A stretch of DNA of 10,297 bases, from positions 1 to 10,297 of the forward strand of contig JAVCCX010000317.1 in assembly GCA_030765245.1 (NCBI GenBank), read 5' to 3'. This document shows, one piece after another, positions 1-7,954 of the stretch; within the stretch, counting starts at the first letter, position 1, and each line of letters opens with the position of its first letter. Below the pieces are notes generated by a model, which was not told the DNA's origin, did no database searches, and saw nothing but the letters and a program-made list of their open reading frames with translations. The translations under genes and the position numbers were made by a program. Source of the DNA: Candidatus Zophobacter franzmannii. GTDB lineage: Bacteria > Cloacimonadota > Cloacimonadia > Cloacimonadales > JAFGVF01.

Positions 1-649
1 GTGTAACAATAGTAGCCATGATATTACCACCAAAAGCCGGTCTGGTTTGGTGCAGATTACCTGATTCTATATCAATTTCTAAACCCGTGCAGTCAGCTGT
101 AAGACCTGTATGGAGTGAAACAGCCACACGAGGGATAAATGAACGACCCACAACAGAAGCACCTGCAAGTAGGATCTCAGGTTTATACTTATTACAAAGA
201 GTGACTAAGGCATCGGTATAAACCTTATCAGTGAAAAGTTCTAATTCGGGCTCGTTAATGTAGTATACTTTGTCAGCACCAAAAGCGATTAACTCTTTGG
301 TTAATGAATCAACATTGTGACCGAGAAGAGCAGCTGATAATGGTACATCTAATTGCTCTGCAAGCTCTTTACCCTTACCTAATAATTCATGCACAACTGA
401 TGCTAATTCTCCATCTCTTTGCTCTGCATAAACCCATACGCCTTTGTAATCAGCTTTATTGATAACAGAGTTTGAATTCTTGCGAATAAAGATGGCGTCG
501 AAGGGGCAATCCTGGACACAGGCTCCGCATAAAACGCACTTATGAGTATCAATTTCAGCAATCTTATTAGTCATGATTATTGCATCATACGCACAAGATT
601 GGATACATTTACTACAACCTACACATTTCTCTCTGATAACTTCAATCAT
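1..649 (-). CDS. etfA: Electron transfer flavoprotein alpha subunit with N-terminal ferredoxin domain (3' end cut off by window edge)
   Basis: The product forms with EtfB an FAD-containing cytoplasmic electron carrier that links flavoprotein dehydrogenases to ferredoxin or NADH. I translated it by hand from the ATG at 647-649; 216 codons lie in the window. Residues 1-60 are a two-cluster ferredoxin domain: C9, C12, C15, C19 and C38, C41, C44, C48, each set in CxxCxxCxxxC spacing. From about residue 68 the EtfA N-terminal domain follows (GVWVYAEQRDG, then KPEILLAGASVVGRSFIPRVA, TGLTADCTGLEID and QTRPAFGGNIMATI). The C-terminal FAD-binding domain lies beyond the edge. The fused ferredoxin domain is known from anaerobic, often electron-bifurcating complexes such as the caffeyl-CoA reductase CarE and lactate dehydrogenase Etf types. 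Unusually, no etfB lies upstream: the preceding gene is the permease, so partners must be to the left. The start is fixed by AGGAGGC five bases upstream. Confidence 0.93.
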   Translation of the reverse strand, partial: MIEVIREKCVGCSKCIQSCAYDAIIMTNKIAEIDTHKCVLCGACVQDCPFDAIFIRKNSNSVINKADYKGVWVYAEQRDGELASVVHELLGKGKELAEQLDVPLSAALLGHNVDSLTKELIAFGADKVYYINEPELELFTDKVYTDALVTLCNKYKPEILLAGASVVGRSFIPRVAVSLHTGLTADCTGLEIDIESGNLHQTRPAFGGNIMATIVT

Positions 650-653
650 CGAT

Positions 654-702
654 GCCTCCTAATGTATAATTATAATTATTGTTTTTAATTAAATCTCGTC
701 AA
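654..702 (-). promoter_or_regulatory. Ribosome binding site and candidate promoter of etfA
   Basis: AGGAGGC at 654-660 (minus strand) is the strongest Shine-Dalgarno of the large genes here. Upstream are a TTGACG box at 697-702 and a TATAAT at 669-674, but they are 22 bases apart. The -10 may instead be one of the overlapping TAATTA-like hexamers at 17-18 base spacing. The gap after the permease gene contains no hairpin terminator that I can see, so read-through from the secA operon is also possible. The ribosome binding site is clear; the promoter is tentative. Confidence 0.45.
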
Positions 703-723
703 TATCTTTTCTGAGTTTCAAGC

Positions 724-1992
724 TTAATCAAAATAGAATATCGCTTGAATCGGATTTATCTTTGCAGCTTTAACTGCCGGGTAGAGCCCGGAAATGAACC
801 CTATTAACAGGGCAAAACCTACTCCCAACATAATACCCAAAACCGGGATATTAAAAGGCATCCCCACGACACCGGAAAATAGTTTAAGTAAGATCATAGC
901 TAATCCGACACCACCACTCGCCCCTAACAACGATAGACTTAGAGCTTCCGCAATGAAGTAAAAGAAAATATCACCACTTGTAGCTCCGATACTCTTTCTA
1001 ATCCCAATCTCTTTCATTCGTTCCGTGATTGAAATCAATAGAGTACTAAAGAGCCCAATCCCACCAACAAGCAAGGATACAGAAGCAATAATCGAAAGTG
1101 TGACATTGAACTTATCCATAATCTTACCGGTCTGCTCTGTGATCTGCATTAAGAATGAGCCAACATTCTGGAATCCGAAATTGGAGTACATATTGTGAGT
1201 TGACAGGAGCAATTGACGAGCCCTGTTTTTCAACCCTTTGTAGGACTCCAGGTCAGGTGCTTGAATGTATATGTAATCAATTGCACCACTAGACCTCAAG
1301 TGTTTAGCACCTGTAGAGAGTGGTAAATATACAGCTCTCAAGTCAGCTTTGCGTTCCCATGAGTTGAAATTGAAGTTCATTGACTTGTTTCTACCCAGTG
1401 GATCATCTGCTAAAATACCTACAATTCTATATTGTTGGTTACCAAGCTTGATTGCCTGATTGAGGGGTGTTTTATTCTTGAAGTATTTCTTGGCAAAATA
1501 GTAGCCAACAATGCAAACTTTGACGCTGTTCTTCTCTTCAAAATTAGAGAACATCCGCCCTTTACCAATCTCATAAGTCTTATTTATTAAGAAATCATTG
1601 GTGGTTGCACGCAGTTTTACAAACTTCTTTTGACCGTCATAGACAAAATTACTATTCTCCTCAATCATACCATAGCTCATCTTAATGCTAAGGCTATCAG
1701 TAAGGAGAGTGTAATCTTTGTAGTTTAATGGCTCTACATTGCGCTTTTGCTTTCTATATCGATAGCGCATACTCCAATAATTCTGTTGAGTCGAAGGGGT
1801 GATAATTATAGAATTATCCCACCCCATCTTCTCCATATTGTCTTTAACATAGCGTTTCATTCCATCTATAGCAGAAAACATCGTAACAACTGCCATAACG
1901 CCAATTACAATCCCAATCAGCGTAAGAAATGATCTTAGCTTGTGTGAGACAATTGTCTGAAAACTACTGTTAAAGCTATCTCGAATATGCAT
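724..1992 (-). CDS. MacB/FtsX-type ABC transporter permease (no ATPase domain)
   Basis: This 422-residue inner-membrane protein has the MacB permease layout: a short cytoplasmic N-terminus, TM1 at about 20-43, a large extracytoplasmic MacB-type domain at about 45-293, then TM2 (297-321), TM3 (about 343-371) and TM4 (381-405). Family signatures are ERMKEIGIRKSIGATSGDI at 324-342, the coupling segment that contacts the ATPase, and GLYPAVKAAKINPIQAI at 402-418. In this family the fold transmits ATP-driven motion across the membrane to export lipoproteins, peptides or antibiotics, or to act as a signalling device. The nucleotide-binding protein it needs is not in the window. The start codon overlaps the topA stop by one base (TAATG) and has no clear Shine-Dalgarno, so it is probably translated by coupling to topA. 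The substrate cannot be told from sequence. Confidence 0.88.
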   Translation of the reverse strand: MHIRDSFNSSFQTIVSHKLRSFLTLIGIVIGVMAVVTMFSAIDGMKRYVKDNMEKMGWDNSIIITPSTQQNYWSMRYRYRKQKRNVEPLNYKDYTLLTDSLSIKMSYGMIEENSNFVYDGQKKFVKLRATTNDFLINKTYEIGKGRMFSNFEEKNSVKVCIVGYYFAKKYFKNKTPLNQAIKLGNQQYRIVGILADDPLGRNKSMNFNFNSWERKADLRAVYLPLSTGAKHLRSSGAIDYIYIQAPDLESYKGLKNRARQLLLSTHNMYSNFGFQNVGSFLMQITEQTGKIMDKFNVTLSIIASVSLLVGGIGLFSTLLISITERMKEIGIRKSIGATSGDIFFYFIAEALSLSLLGASGGVGLAMILLKLFSGVVGMPFNIPVLGIMLGVGFALLIGFISGLYPAVKAAKINPIQAIFYFD

Positions 1993-4211
1993 TAGTTGAT
2001 TATGGTATTACACTTAGGGCAAAGCTTATATTCACCATCTTTAGTTGTCTTCTTCTCTTCAACATATGGGTTGCCACAGTTTGGACATTCCATTGCAATA
2101 GGCTTATTATTAGTAAGGAATTTGCAATCCGGATAGTTTGTACATGAGTAGAAAACTTTACCGCGTTTATTCCTTCTTTCTGCAAGGAATCCGGTCTCAC
2201 ATTCAGGGCACTTAATCCCTGTGTGTAATGTCTCAGTGTATTTACATGTAGGATAGTTAGAACAGGCAACAAACTTGCCGAAGCGTCCCTCTTTAATAGT
2301 AAGGTTACTATCACATTTTGGACAGTTTCTATCAAGCGTTTCAGGTTCTTTGATTGTAATTACACCTTCAGCTGAGCGTTCAAAGTTCTTGATATTTCTA
2401 CATTTTGGGAAATCTGAGCAGGAAAGGAATTGTCCCTTACTCCCCCATCTAACTATCAAATGACCTGTTTCGCACTTATCACAAGGTATGTCAGTATCTT
2501 CTTGTAGTTCTTTCTTTACTGCTTTGATATTAACATTATCCATCTGAGTCTTCAAAGATGTATAGTACTTATGTAAAAATGCGATATACTCTACTTTACC
2601 ATATTCAACAGCATCAAGGTCATTTTCCATTTCAGCTGTAAAAGAGACATTGAAGAATTTCTCAAAACTGGAAACTAAGAATGTATTAACATGAACTCCA
2701 AGTTCTGTTGGGAAGAAGTTCTTCTTTTCAGTATCTACATATTGTCTTTGAACAATGGTGCTTATGATAGTAGCGTAAGTTGAAGGTCTGCCAATACCAT
2801 CAGATTCCATCTCTTTAATCAGGGATGCTTCAGTAAAGCGTCCCGGTGGCTTTGTGAAATGTTGGTTAGGAGTAAATGAATCGGTGAGCAATTTGTCATT
2901 CTCTTGGTAAGAAGCGTCTATTAACTCACCCTGAGATACTTTAACATGTGGATAGGCTTCTAAAAATCCTTTGCTTTGAATAGTACTACCGGAAGTTCCG
3001 AATTGACCTTCGCCAACAGTCACTTCAATCTTGATAGTGTTTATCTTAGCAGTTTCCATCTGAGTTGCTACGAATCTTTGCCAGATCAATGTATAAAGCC
3101 TGAGTGACTCTGCATCTAAGTACTTCTGCATTTTTTCAGGAGTATTAAACAGATTAGTTGGTCTGATTGCTTCATGAGCATCTTGTGATTTATTCTTATT
3201 TTTAAAAGTTCTTACAGTTGGATGTACCATATCTTTGCCATATCTTTCTGCGATAAGGTCACGGCAGCTTTCAATGGCTTCAGAAGACATTCTTACAGAG
3301 TCAGTACGCATATATGAGATTAAACCAACTCGTTCACCACTCATATTCACACCTTCATACAACTTCTGAGCAACAATCATCGTTCTCTTTGCAGAGAAAT
3401 TAAGAATCTTGGAAGCTTCCTGTTGAAGGGTACTTGTTATGAATGCCGGGAAAGGAGATATTTGTCTCTTTGACTTCTTAATCTTAGTTAATTCAATCTC
3501 ATTATTCTTAAGTTTATTAACAACATCAAGAGTCTCTTTCTCTGTAGCTAATTCAGCTTTGTTTCCATTTATCTTTTCGAGAATACCTTTAAAAGGATCC
3601 GCATTGTCTTTAAAGAAGTTAGCTGAGATTGACCAGTATTCTCTAGGAATAAATGCATTAATTTCTTCTTCTCTTTCACATATGAGTCTTAATGCAACAG
3701 ACTGAACTCTACCGGCACTTAAACCTTTATTGATGGTCTTCCAAAGAAGTGGACTAACCTGGTAACCAACAATACGGTCTAGTATGCGTCGTGCTTGTTG
3801 AGCATTTACCCTATTCACATCAATTTCTCTTGGATTTATCAATGAGTCTCGCACTGCCTTCTGAGTAATCTCGTTAAATTCTATACGCTTTATCACTTTA
3901 TCTTTCAGTTCCTTCTTAAGGATCTGAGTCAGATGCCACGCGATTGCTTCTCCCTCACGATCAGGATCAGCAGCCAGATAAACTATATTAGCCTCTTTCA
4001 CAGCAGTCTTAAGTGCTGCTACTACCTTGGACTTGGTCCTATCGGCTACATACTTAGCTTTAAAATCGTTTTCTAGGTCAACACCGAACTCTTTCTTCGG
4101 TAGATCTCTAACATGCCCCATAGAGGCCAATATTGTATACTTCCCTTTAAGGAATTTACTAATAGTACTTGCTTTCGCGGCGGATTCCACAATTATTAAA
4201 TCTTTAGCCAT
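1992..4211 (-). CDS. topA: DNA topoisomerase I (type IA)
   Basis: This enzyme relaxes negative supercoils by cutting one strand through a 5'-phosphotyrosine. The 739 residues are a full-length type IA enzyme. The N-terminal TOPRIM domain has E9 in IIVES and the acidic metal site D82-x-D84-x-E86-G-E88 (ADPDREGEAIAWHL). The catalytic tyrosine is Y300 in GLISYMRTDS. IGRPSTYATII at 473-483 and SAGRVQSVALRLI at 165-177 are further signatures. The C-terminus has four Cys4 zinc ribbons: C577/C580/C598/C604, C630/C633/C650/C656, C668/C671/C690/C696 and C709/C712/C731/C734. The gene starts 7 bases after the stop of the 136-residue protein, with only a weak GAG-type binding site, and ends overlapping the permease start. 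The start MAKDLIIVES matches the usual family N-terminus. Confidence 0.97.
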   Translation of the reverse strand: MAKDLIIVESAAKASTISKFLKGKYTILASMGHVRDLPKKEFGVDLENDFKAKYVADRTKSKVVAALKTAVKEANIVYLAADPDREGEAIAWHLTQILKKELKDKVIKRIEFNEITQKAVRDSLINPREIDVNRVNAQQARRILDRIVGYQVSPLLWKTINKGLSAGRVQSVALRLICEREEEINAFIPREYWSISANFFKDNADPFKGILEKINGNKAELATEKETLDVVNKLKNNEIELTKIKKSKRQISPFPAFITSTLQQEASKILNFSAKRTMIVAQKLYEGVNMSGERVGLISYMRTDSVRMSSEAIESCRDLIAERYGKDMVHPTVRTFKNKNKSQDAHEAIRPTNLFNTPEKMQKYLDAESLRLYTLIWQRFVATQMETAKINTIKIEVTVGEGQFGTSGSTIQSKGFLEAYPHVKVSQGELIDASYQENDKLLTDSFTPNQHFTKPPGRFTEASLIKEMESDGIGRPSTYATIISTIVQRQYVDTEKKNFFPTELGVHVNTFLVSSFEKFFNVSFTAEMENDLDAVEYGKVEYIAFLHKYYTSLKTQMDNVNIKAVKKELQEDTDIPCDKCETGHLIVRWGSKGQFLSCSDFPKCRNIKNFERSAEGVITIKEPETLDRNCPKCDSNLTIKEGRFGKFVACSNYPTCKYTETLHTGIKCPECETGFLAERRNKRGKVFYSCTNYPDCKFLTNNKPIAMECPNCGNPYVEEKKTTKDGEYKLCPKCNTIIN

Positions 4212-4218
4212 ATTATTC

Positions 4219-4629
4219 TCAGTTTTTACTGAATTCTCCTGTTGTATTTATCATTTCTAAATAGTCACCGGAAGTGACATTCTGAAGTCCTGTAAAAAGA
4301 TAGATTGTAACAATTTTGTCCATTTTATCTTTGTCAATAATAGAATTTATCTCTCTAGCAATCGAGACGCATGAATTAAGTATGTTTTCTAAATCCATAC
4401 CTGAAATCGATTTGATCTGATACATTGAGAGTAAATATCCATAAGCTCCTGTTGTAATAGCCATTGATTCTCTATTACTCAGAAGTCTATTATATGTATT
4501 CTGGGTTGATTTATCAAGAACTAGCATATCATAGAGGATATTACGCTCCTCGTCTGTGAGCATCTCAAGAAACTCATCAGTGATTTCACTGTTCATAGTC
4601 TTTATTAATTTATCTTTATCTAGTTTCAT
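4219..4629 (-). CDS. Uncharacterised 136-residue protein between secA and topA
   Basis: I do not recognise this family. The product is acidic and soluble-looking, with no signal peptide or clear membrane segment and no cysteine cluster; the single cysteine is in NSCVSIAREINS. It appears largely helical: a charged N-terminal part (ITDEFLEMLTDEERNILYDML) and a moderately hydrophobic middle (AITTGAYGYLLSMYQIKSISGMDLENIL). Its ATG shares one base with the secA stop (TAATG at 4627-4631), and GAGG at 4634-4637 inside the secA tail serves as ribosome binding site. That arrangement strongly supports a real, translationally coupled gene. topA follows after 7 bases. Smg/DUF494, often found near topA in other bacteria, was considered, but I see none of its conserved pattern. 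A role tied to Sec export or topology is guilt by association only. Confidence 0.82.
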   Translation of the reverse strand: MKLDKDKLIKTMNSEITDEFLEMLTDEERNILYDMLVLDKSTQNTYNRLLSNRESMAITTGAYGYLLSMYQIKSISGMDLENILNSCVSIAREINSIIDKDKMDKIVTIYLFTGLQNVTSGDYLEMINTTGEFSKN

Positions 4630-7600
4630 TAATCCTCAAACTCATTTCTCTTACCGCAACAATGCTTATATTTCTTACCACTTCCACATGGACATGGCTC
4701 ATTGCGGCCAATTACTACATCTTTTCTCATAGGTTGAAGCTTTACTTTCTCTTGAATTTGGGCAGGAGAAGGTTGACCAGCTTCTCTAAAAGTATCTATA
4801 TCTTTGTGCTCGGTTTTAACACTCTCCACCATATCTATATACTCTTCTCTAGTATAGAGTTGCATTGTGAATACACTTCTTGTAACGCGACCCTGTAGTC
4901 TTTCTATCAAACTTTGGAAGAGAGTGAAACTCTCTTTTTTGTACTCTATTAATGGGTCTTTCTGAGCGTAAGCTCTCAAGCCAATACCTTCTCTAAGATG
5001 GTCCATTTCATGCAAGTGATCTCTCCATTCAGAGTCAACCACTTCCAATAGTGACCTTCGTTCAATCTCTCTCAATTTCTCATCACCAAGATGTTCTTCG
5101 CGCTTTTCATAGGCATTGATTATCAACTCTTCGCAGATAGAATGCAATGTCTCATCAGTCAGCCTTTCTGTCACAAAATCTCTCTCTTGGAGATTGATAC
5201 TAAACTCAAAATTGAACCAGGTTCTTAGTTTTTCAAGATCCCAATTCTCTGCATAAGGCTCTATTGAAATAAGTTCTTCAATCTTACGCCAAACAGCATC
5301 TTTAATCATCTCAACAATCTCAGTTTTCAGATTGAAGCCTTTCAACACATTGCGTCTGTACTGGTAGATGACTTCGCGTTGTTGATTCATTATTTCATCA
5401 TACTTAATCAACTGCTTTCTCGTCTCGAAGTTATGTTCTTCAACCTTTTGTTGAGCTCTTTCAACAGCTTTTGTCATCCAAGGATGCATAATTGGTTCGT
5501 CTTCTTTAACGCCTAACTTTTGCATCATAGGAGCGATTCTATCTGAACCAAAAAGTCTCATTAAATCATCTTCAAGTGAAAGATAGAATCTGGAAGTACC
5601 GGGGTCACCTTGTCTTCCTGCACGACCTCTAAGCTGTCTGTCTATACGACGAGAATCATGCCTAGCACTACCAATAACATGCAAACCATCAATAGGTAAT
5701 CCAAAAGGATTATCGAGAGTTGGCTTGGAAGTGATATTTCTATATGATTCTATAGCTTGGGTGACAACACCCTCACCAAGTTTGATATCAGTACCACGAC
5801 CCGCCATGTTAGTTGCAATTACAACAGAGCCGGCACGACCTGCTTCCTTAATAATATCGGCTTCTTTTTCATGATACTTCGCATTCAAAACATTATGATT
5901 AATCTTTCGTCGTTGTAGCATACGGCTCAATGTTTCAGAAACATCCACACTAACAGTACCGACAAGAACCGGTTTACCCTTGGTATGCCAATACTCTATC
6001 TCGTCTATGATAGCTTTAAATTTCTCGTTTTTAGTCATGTAGATAACATCTTCATGGTCAATACGAGTCATTTGCACATTCGTAGGAATCTGAACACATT
6101 TTAACTTGTATATTTCGAGGAATTCATGTTCTTCAGTTAAGGCAGTACCTGTCATACCTGCTAATTTCTCAAACTTACGGAAATAATTCTGAAGGGTAAT
6201 TGTAGCTAGTGTTTGGGTAGCACTCTCAATTTTGAGTGTTTCCTTTGCTTCAAGTGCTTGATGCAAACCCTCACTGAATCTTCTACCAGGCATAGCTCTA
6301 CCTGTGAACTCATCCACAATAACGATTTTGTTATCTTGGATTATGTAATCTACATCTTTATTAAACAGGGTATATGCTTTTAATAGCTGAGTTATATTAT
6401 GGAGCTTCTCATTCTTATCCATGAAGTATTGGGTTAGTTCTCTCTTCTTCTCTTCAAGCTCTTCTGTAGTCAAATCTTCTTGTTGTTCTAGTTCATAAAA
6501 CTCTTCATCAAGTGATGTTAGAAGGAAAAGGTCTTTTTCATAGTTATCTAATAAATCTCTAGCCTTTTCATTTATGTCAACAGCGTTAGATTTTTCATCA
6601 ACAGTATAAAGAAGCTCTGCATCAAGCTCATGCATCTTCTTATCACGAATGTAAATACCTTCAACACTCAGCATTAATTTCTTGTAGGAAGAATCTTTTA
6701 GGACCTTATAAAGTGACTTGCTTTTTGGGGCTGAGCGATAAACCTTCAGTAAGGCTTTTCCTAATTCGAAGGATTCACTATCACCTTCGCTAATCATCTG
6801 TCTCGCTTCGCCTAAGGTCTTAGTAACCATCTGTGCTTGCAGATGGACTAGCTTAGCAACATGAGGTTTAACTTCCAGGAAGAAGTTCTTATCTTGAGCA
6901 ACAGCACCACTAATAATCAGAGGTGTTCTAGCTTCATCAATTAGAATACTATCAACTTCATCGACAATTGCATAAAAGAAGTCTCTTTGAACTAATTGTG
7001 TAGGGCTAACAGCCATGTTGTCACGCAAGTAGTCAAAGCCAAACTCACTATTCATACCATAGGTAACATCTTTAGAATATGCTTCCTTTCTTTGGCTGAA
7101 GTCAAGCCCTGTTGTGATACAACCTACTTCCATTCCATGGAATTCAAATATTGGTGACATCCATTCAGAGTCACGCAGAGCAAGATAGTCATTAACAGTA
7201 ATAAGATGTGCACCACGCCCGGTAAGTGCATTCAAAAACAGTGGCAAAGTCGCTACAAGTGTTTTACCTTCACCCGTTGCCATCTCTGTAATCATACCCT
7301 TATGAAGAGCAATCGCACCAATCAACTGAACATCAAATGGAACCATATCCCATGTTAGATCATTACCTCTAACATCAAAATCATGTCCTACTAATCTTCG
7401 GCATGTATCTTTAACACAGGCGAAAACTTCAGGTAAGTAATAATCTAAAATCTCTTGTGTAGACTTCTTAAGGTTTGCTTTTAAAACATCAATCCGATTT
7501 CTAAGGGCTTCTTTCTTCTTCTCAATTCCTTCAGTCTGAAATTCCACTAATGCGGTCTGATACTCCGCTTCAAGTGGCTCAATGACATTGATGATTTCGC

Positions 7601-7754
7601 TCTTTACATTACTAATCTTTTCTCTTAATTCATCATCACTTAAAGCCTCAAGAGTTGGATAAATCTCATTTATATTATCTCTTAATGGGTACATAGGTTT
7701 CAGGTCTTTCGACTGCCTATCGCCCATCAATTTTTTCAGAAGTTTATTTAGCAT
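4629..7754 (-). CDS. secA: Protein translocase ATPase SecA
   Basis: SecA drives unfolded preproteins through SecYEG using ATP. At 1041 residues it exceeds the E. coli form (901). Walker A is MATGEGKT (158-165). The DEAD-like motif and its continuation are VDEVDSILIDEARTPLIISG (264-283). NBD2 carries NMAGRGTDIKLG (649-660) and GSARHDSRRIDRQLRGRAGRQGDPG (695-719). The helical scaffold and wing domains follow. The C-terminal zinc site is GRNEPCPCGSGKKYKHCCG with C1021, C1023, C1032 and C1033, the SecB/ribosome-contacting tail. Extra length lies at about 285-460, a charged, partly coiled insertion (QQEDLTTEELEEKKRELTQ) before DYIIQDNKIVIVDEFTGRAMPGRRFSEGLHQALEAKE; this is characteristic of Bacteroidetes and related phyla. 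AAGGA lies 6 bases before the ATG. It is the first gene of the secA-topA-permease operon. Confidence 0.98.
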   Translation of the reverse strand: MLNKLLKKLMGDRQSKDLKPMYPLRDNINEIYPTLEALSDDELREKISNVKSEIINVIEPLEAEYQTALVEFQTEGIEKKKEALRNRIDVLKANLKKSTQEILDYYLPEVFACVKDTCRRLVGHDFDVRGNDLTWDMVPFDVQLIGAIALHKGMITEMATGEGKTLVATLPLFLNALTGRGAHLITVNDYLALRDSEWMSPIFEFHGMEVGCITTGLDFSQRKEAYSKDVTYGMNSEFGFDYLRDNMAVSPTQLVQRDFFYAIVDEVDSILIDEARTPLIISGAVAQDKNFFLEVKPHVAKLVHLQAQMVTKTLGEARQMISEGDSESFELGKALLKVYRSAPKSKSLYKVLKDSSYKKLMLSVEGIYIRDKKMHELDAELLYTVDEKSNAVDINEKARDLLDNYEKDLFLLTSLDEEFYELEQQEDLTTEELEEKKRELTQYFMDKNEKLHNITQLLKAYTLFNKDVDYIIQDNKIVIVDEFTGRAMPGRRFSEGLHQALEAKETLKIESATQTLATITLQNYFRKFEKLAGMTGTALTEEHEFLEIYKLKCVQIPTNVQMTRIDHEDVIYMTKNEKFKAIIDEIEYWHTKGKPVLVGTVSVDVSETLSRMLQRRKINHNVLNAKYHEKEADIIKEAGRAGSVVIATNMAGRGTDIKLGEGVVTQAIESYRNITSKPTLDNPFGLPIDGLHVIGSARHDSRRIDRQLRGRAGRQGDPGTSRFYLSLEDDLMRLFGSDRIAPMMQKLGVKEDEPIMHPWMTKAVERAQQKVEEHNFETRKQLIKYDEIMNQQREVIYQYRRNVLKGFNLKTEIVEMIKDAVWRKIEELISIEPYAENWDLEKLRTWFNFEFSINLQERDFVTERLTDETLHSICEELIINAYEKREEHLGDEKLREIERRSLLEVVDSEWRDHLHEMDHLREGIGLRAYAQKDPLIEYKKESFTLFQSLIERLQGRVTRSVFTMQLYTREEYIDMVESVKTEHKDIDTFREAGQPSPAQIQEKVKLQPMRKDVVIGRNEPCPCGSGKKYKHCCGKRNEFED

Positions 7755-7760
7755 AGTTAT

Positions 7761-7812
7761 TCCTTATAATGGATTTGAATTTCAAGTAGTTTATAACCCC
7801 TCTTGTTGTCAA
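7761..7812 (-). promoter_or_regulatory. secA: secA leader: ribosome binding site and possible -35 box
   Basis: AAGGA at 7761-7765 is the secA ribosome binding site. A perfect TTGACA lies at 7807-7812, but no good -10 hexamer sits at 16-19 bases; a TATAAA is present only 11 bases away. An 11-base palindrome TTGAATTTCAA occupies 7775-7785 between them and could be an operator or chance. The promoter of this operon must lie in 7766-7900, because a terminator precedes it, but I cannot fix it. Confidence 0.35.
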
Positions 7813-7901
7813 ATATTTTAACAATCTTCAATCTCTCATGTATATTTTCTATACGACATCTCTTCTCAAATATATGTTCATTGCTTAATATTCCAAATTT
7901 G

Positions 7902-7929
7902 AAAAGAGGAGCTCAACAGAACTCCTCTT
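7902..7929 (-). terminator. Intrinsic terminator after the oxidoreductase gene
   Basis: On the minus strand the arms AAGAGGAGTTC and GAGCTCCTCTT (7919-7929 and 7904-7914) form an 11-pair stem with one G-U pair around a TGTT loop. The stem runs into a short T run (TTTTC). It begins 25 bases after the oxidoreductase stop and about 150 bases before secA, so it separates the PadR/oxidoreductase unit from the secA operon. The short T tract lowers efficiency. On the + strand the stem is preceded and followed by short A runs and would not terminate well. Confidence 0.72.
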
Positions 7930-7954
7930 AAAATATATTCATCGGTTTGACTTG

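Noticed and set aside
18..221. 67-codon + strand frame at the left edge
   Set aside because: It is the complement of the EtfA coding region, whose minus strand translation matches the family closely.
2000..2335. 111-codon minus strand frame inside topA
   Set aside because: It lies in another frame of the topA zinc-ribbon region; its cysteine-poor, low-complexity product has no motif, while topA in this span has perfect Cys4 patterns.
3439..3705. 88-codon + strand frame opposite topA
   Set aside because: It is antisense to conserved topA core sequence with no ribosome binding site or recognisable product; it is a by-product of codon bias.
4219..4629. Smg / DUF494 assignment for the protein before topA
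   Set aside because: Position next to topA is suggestive, but length and residue pattern do not match what I know of Smg, so no name is given.
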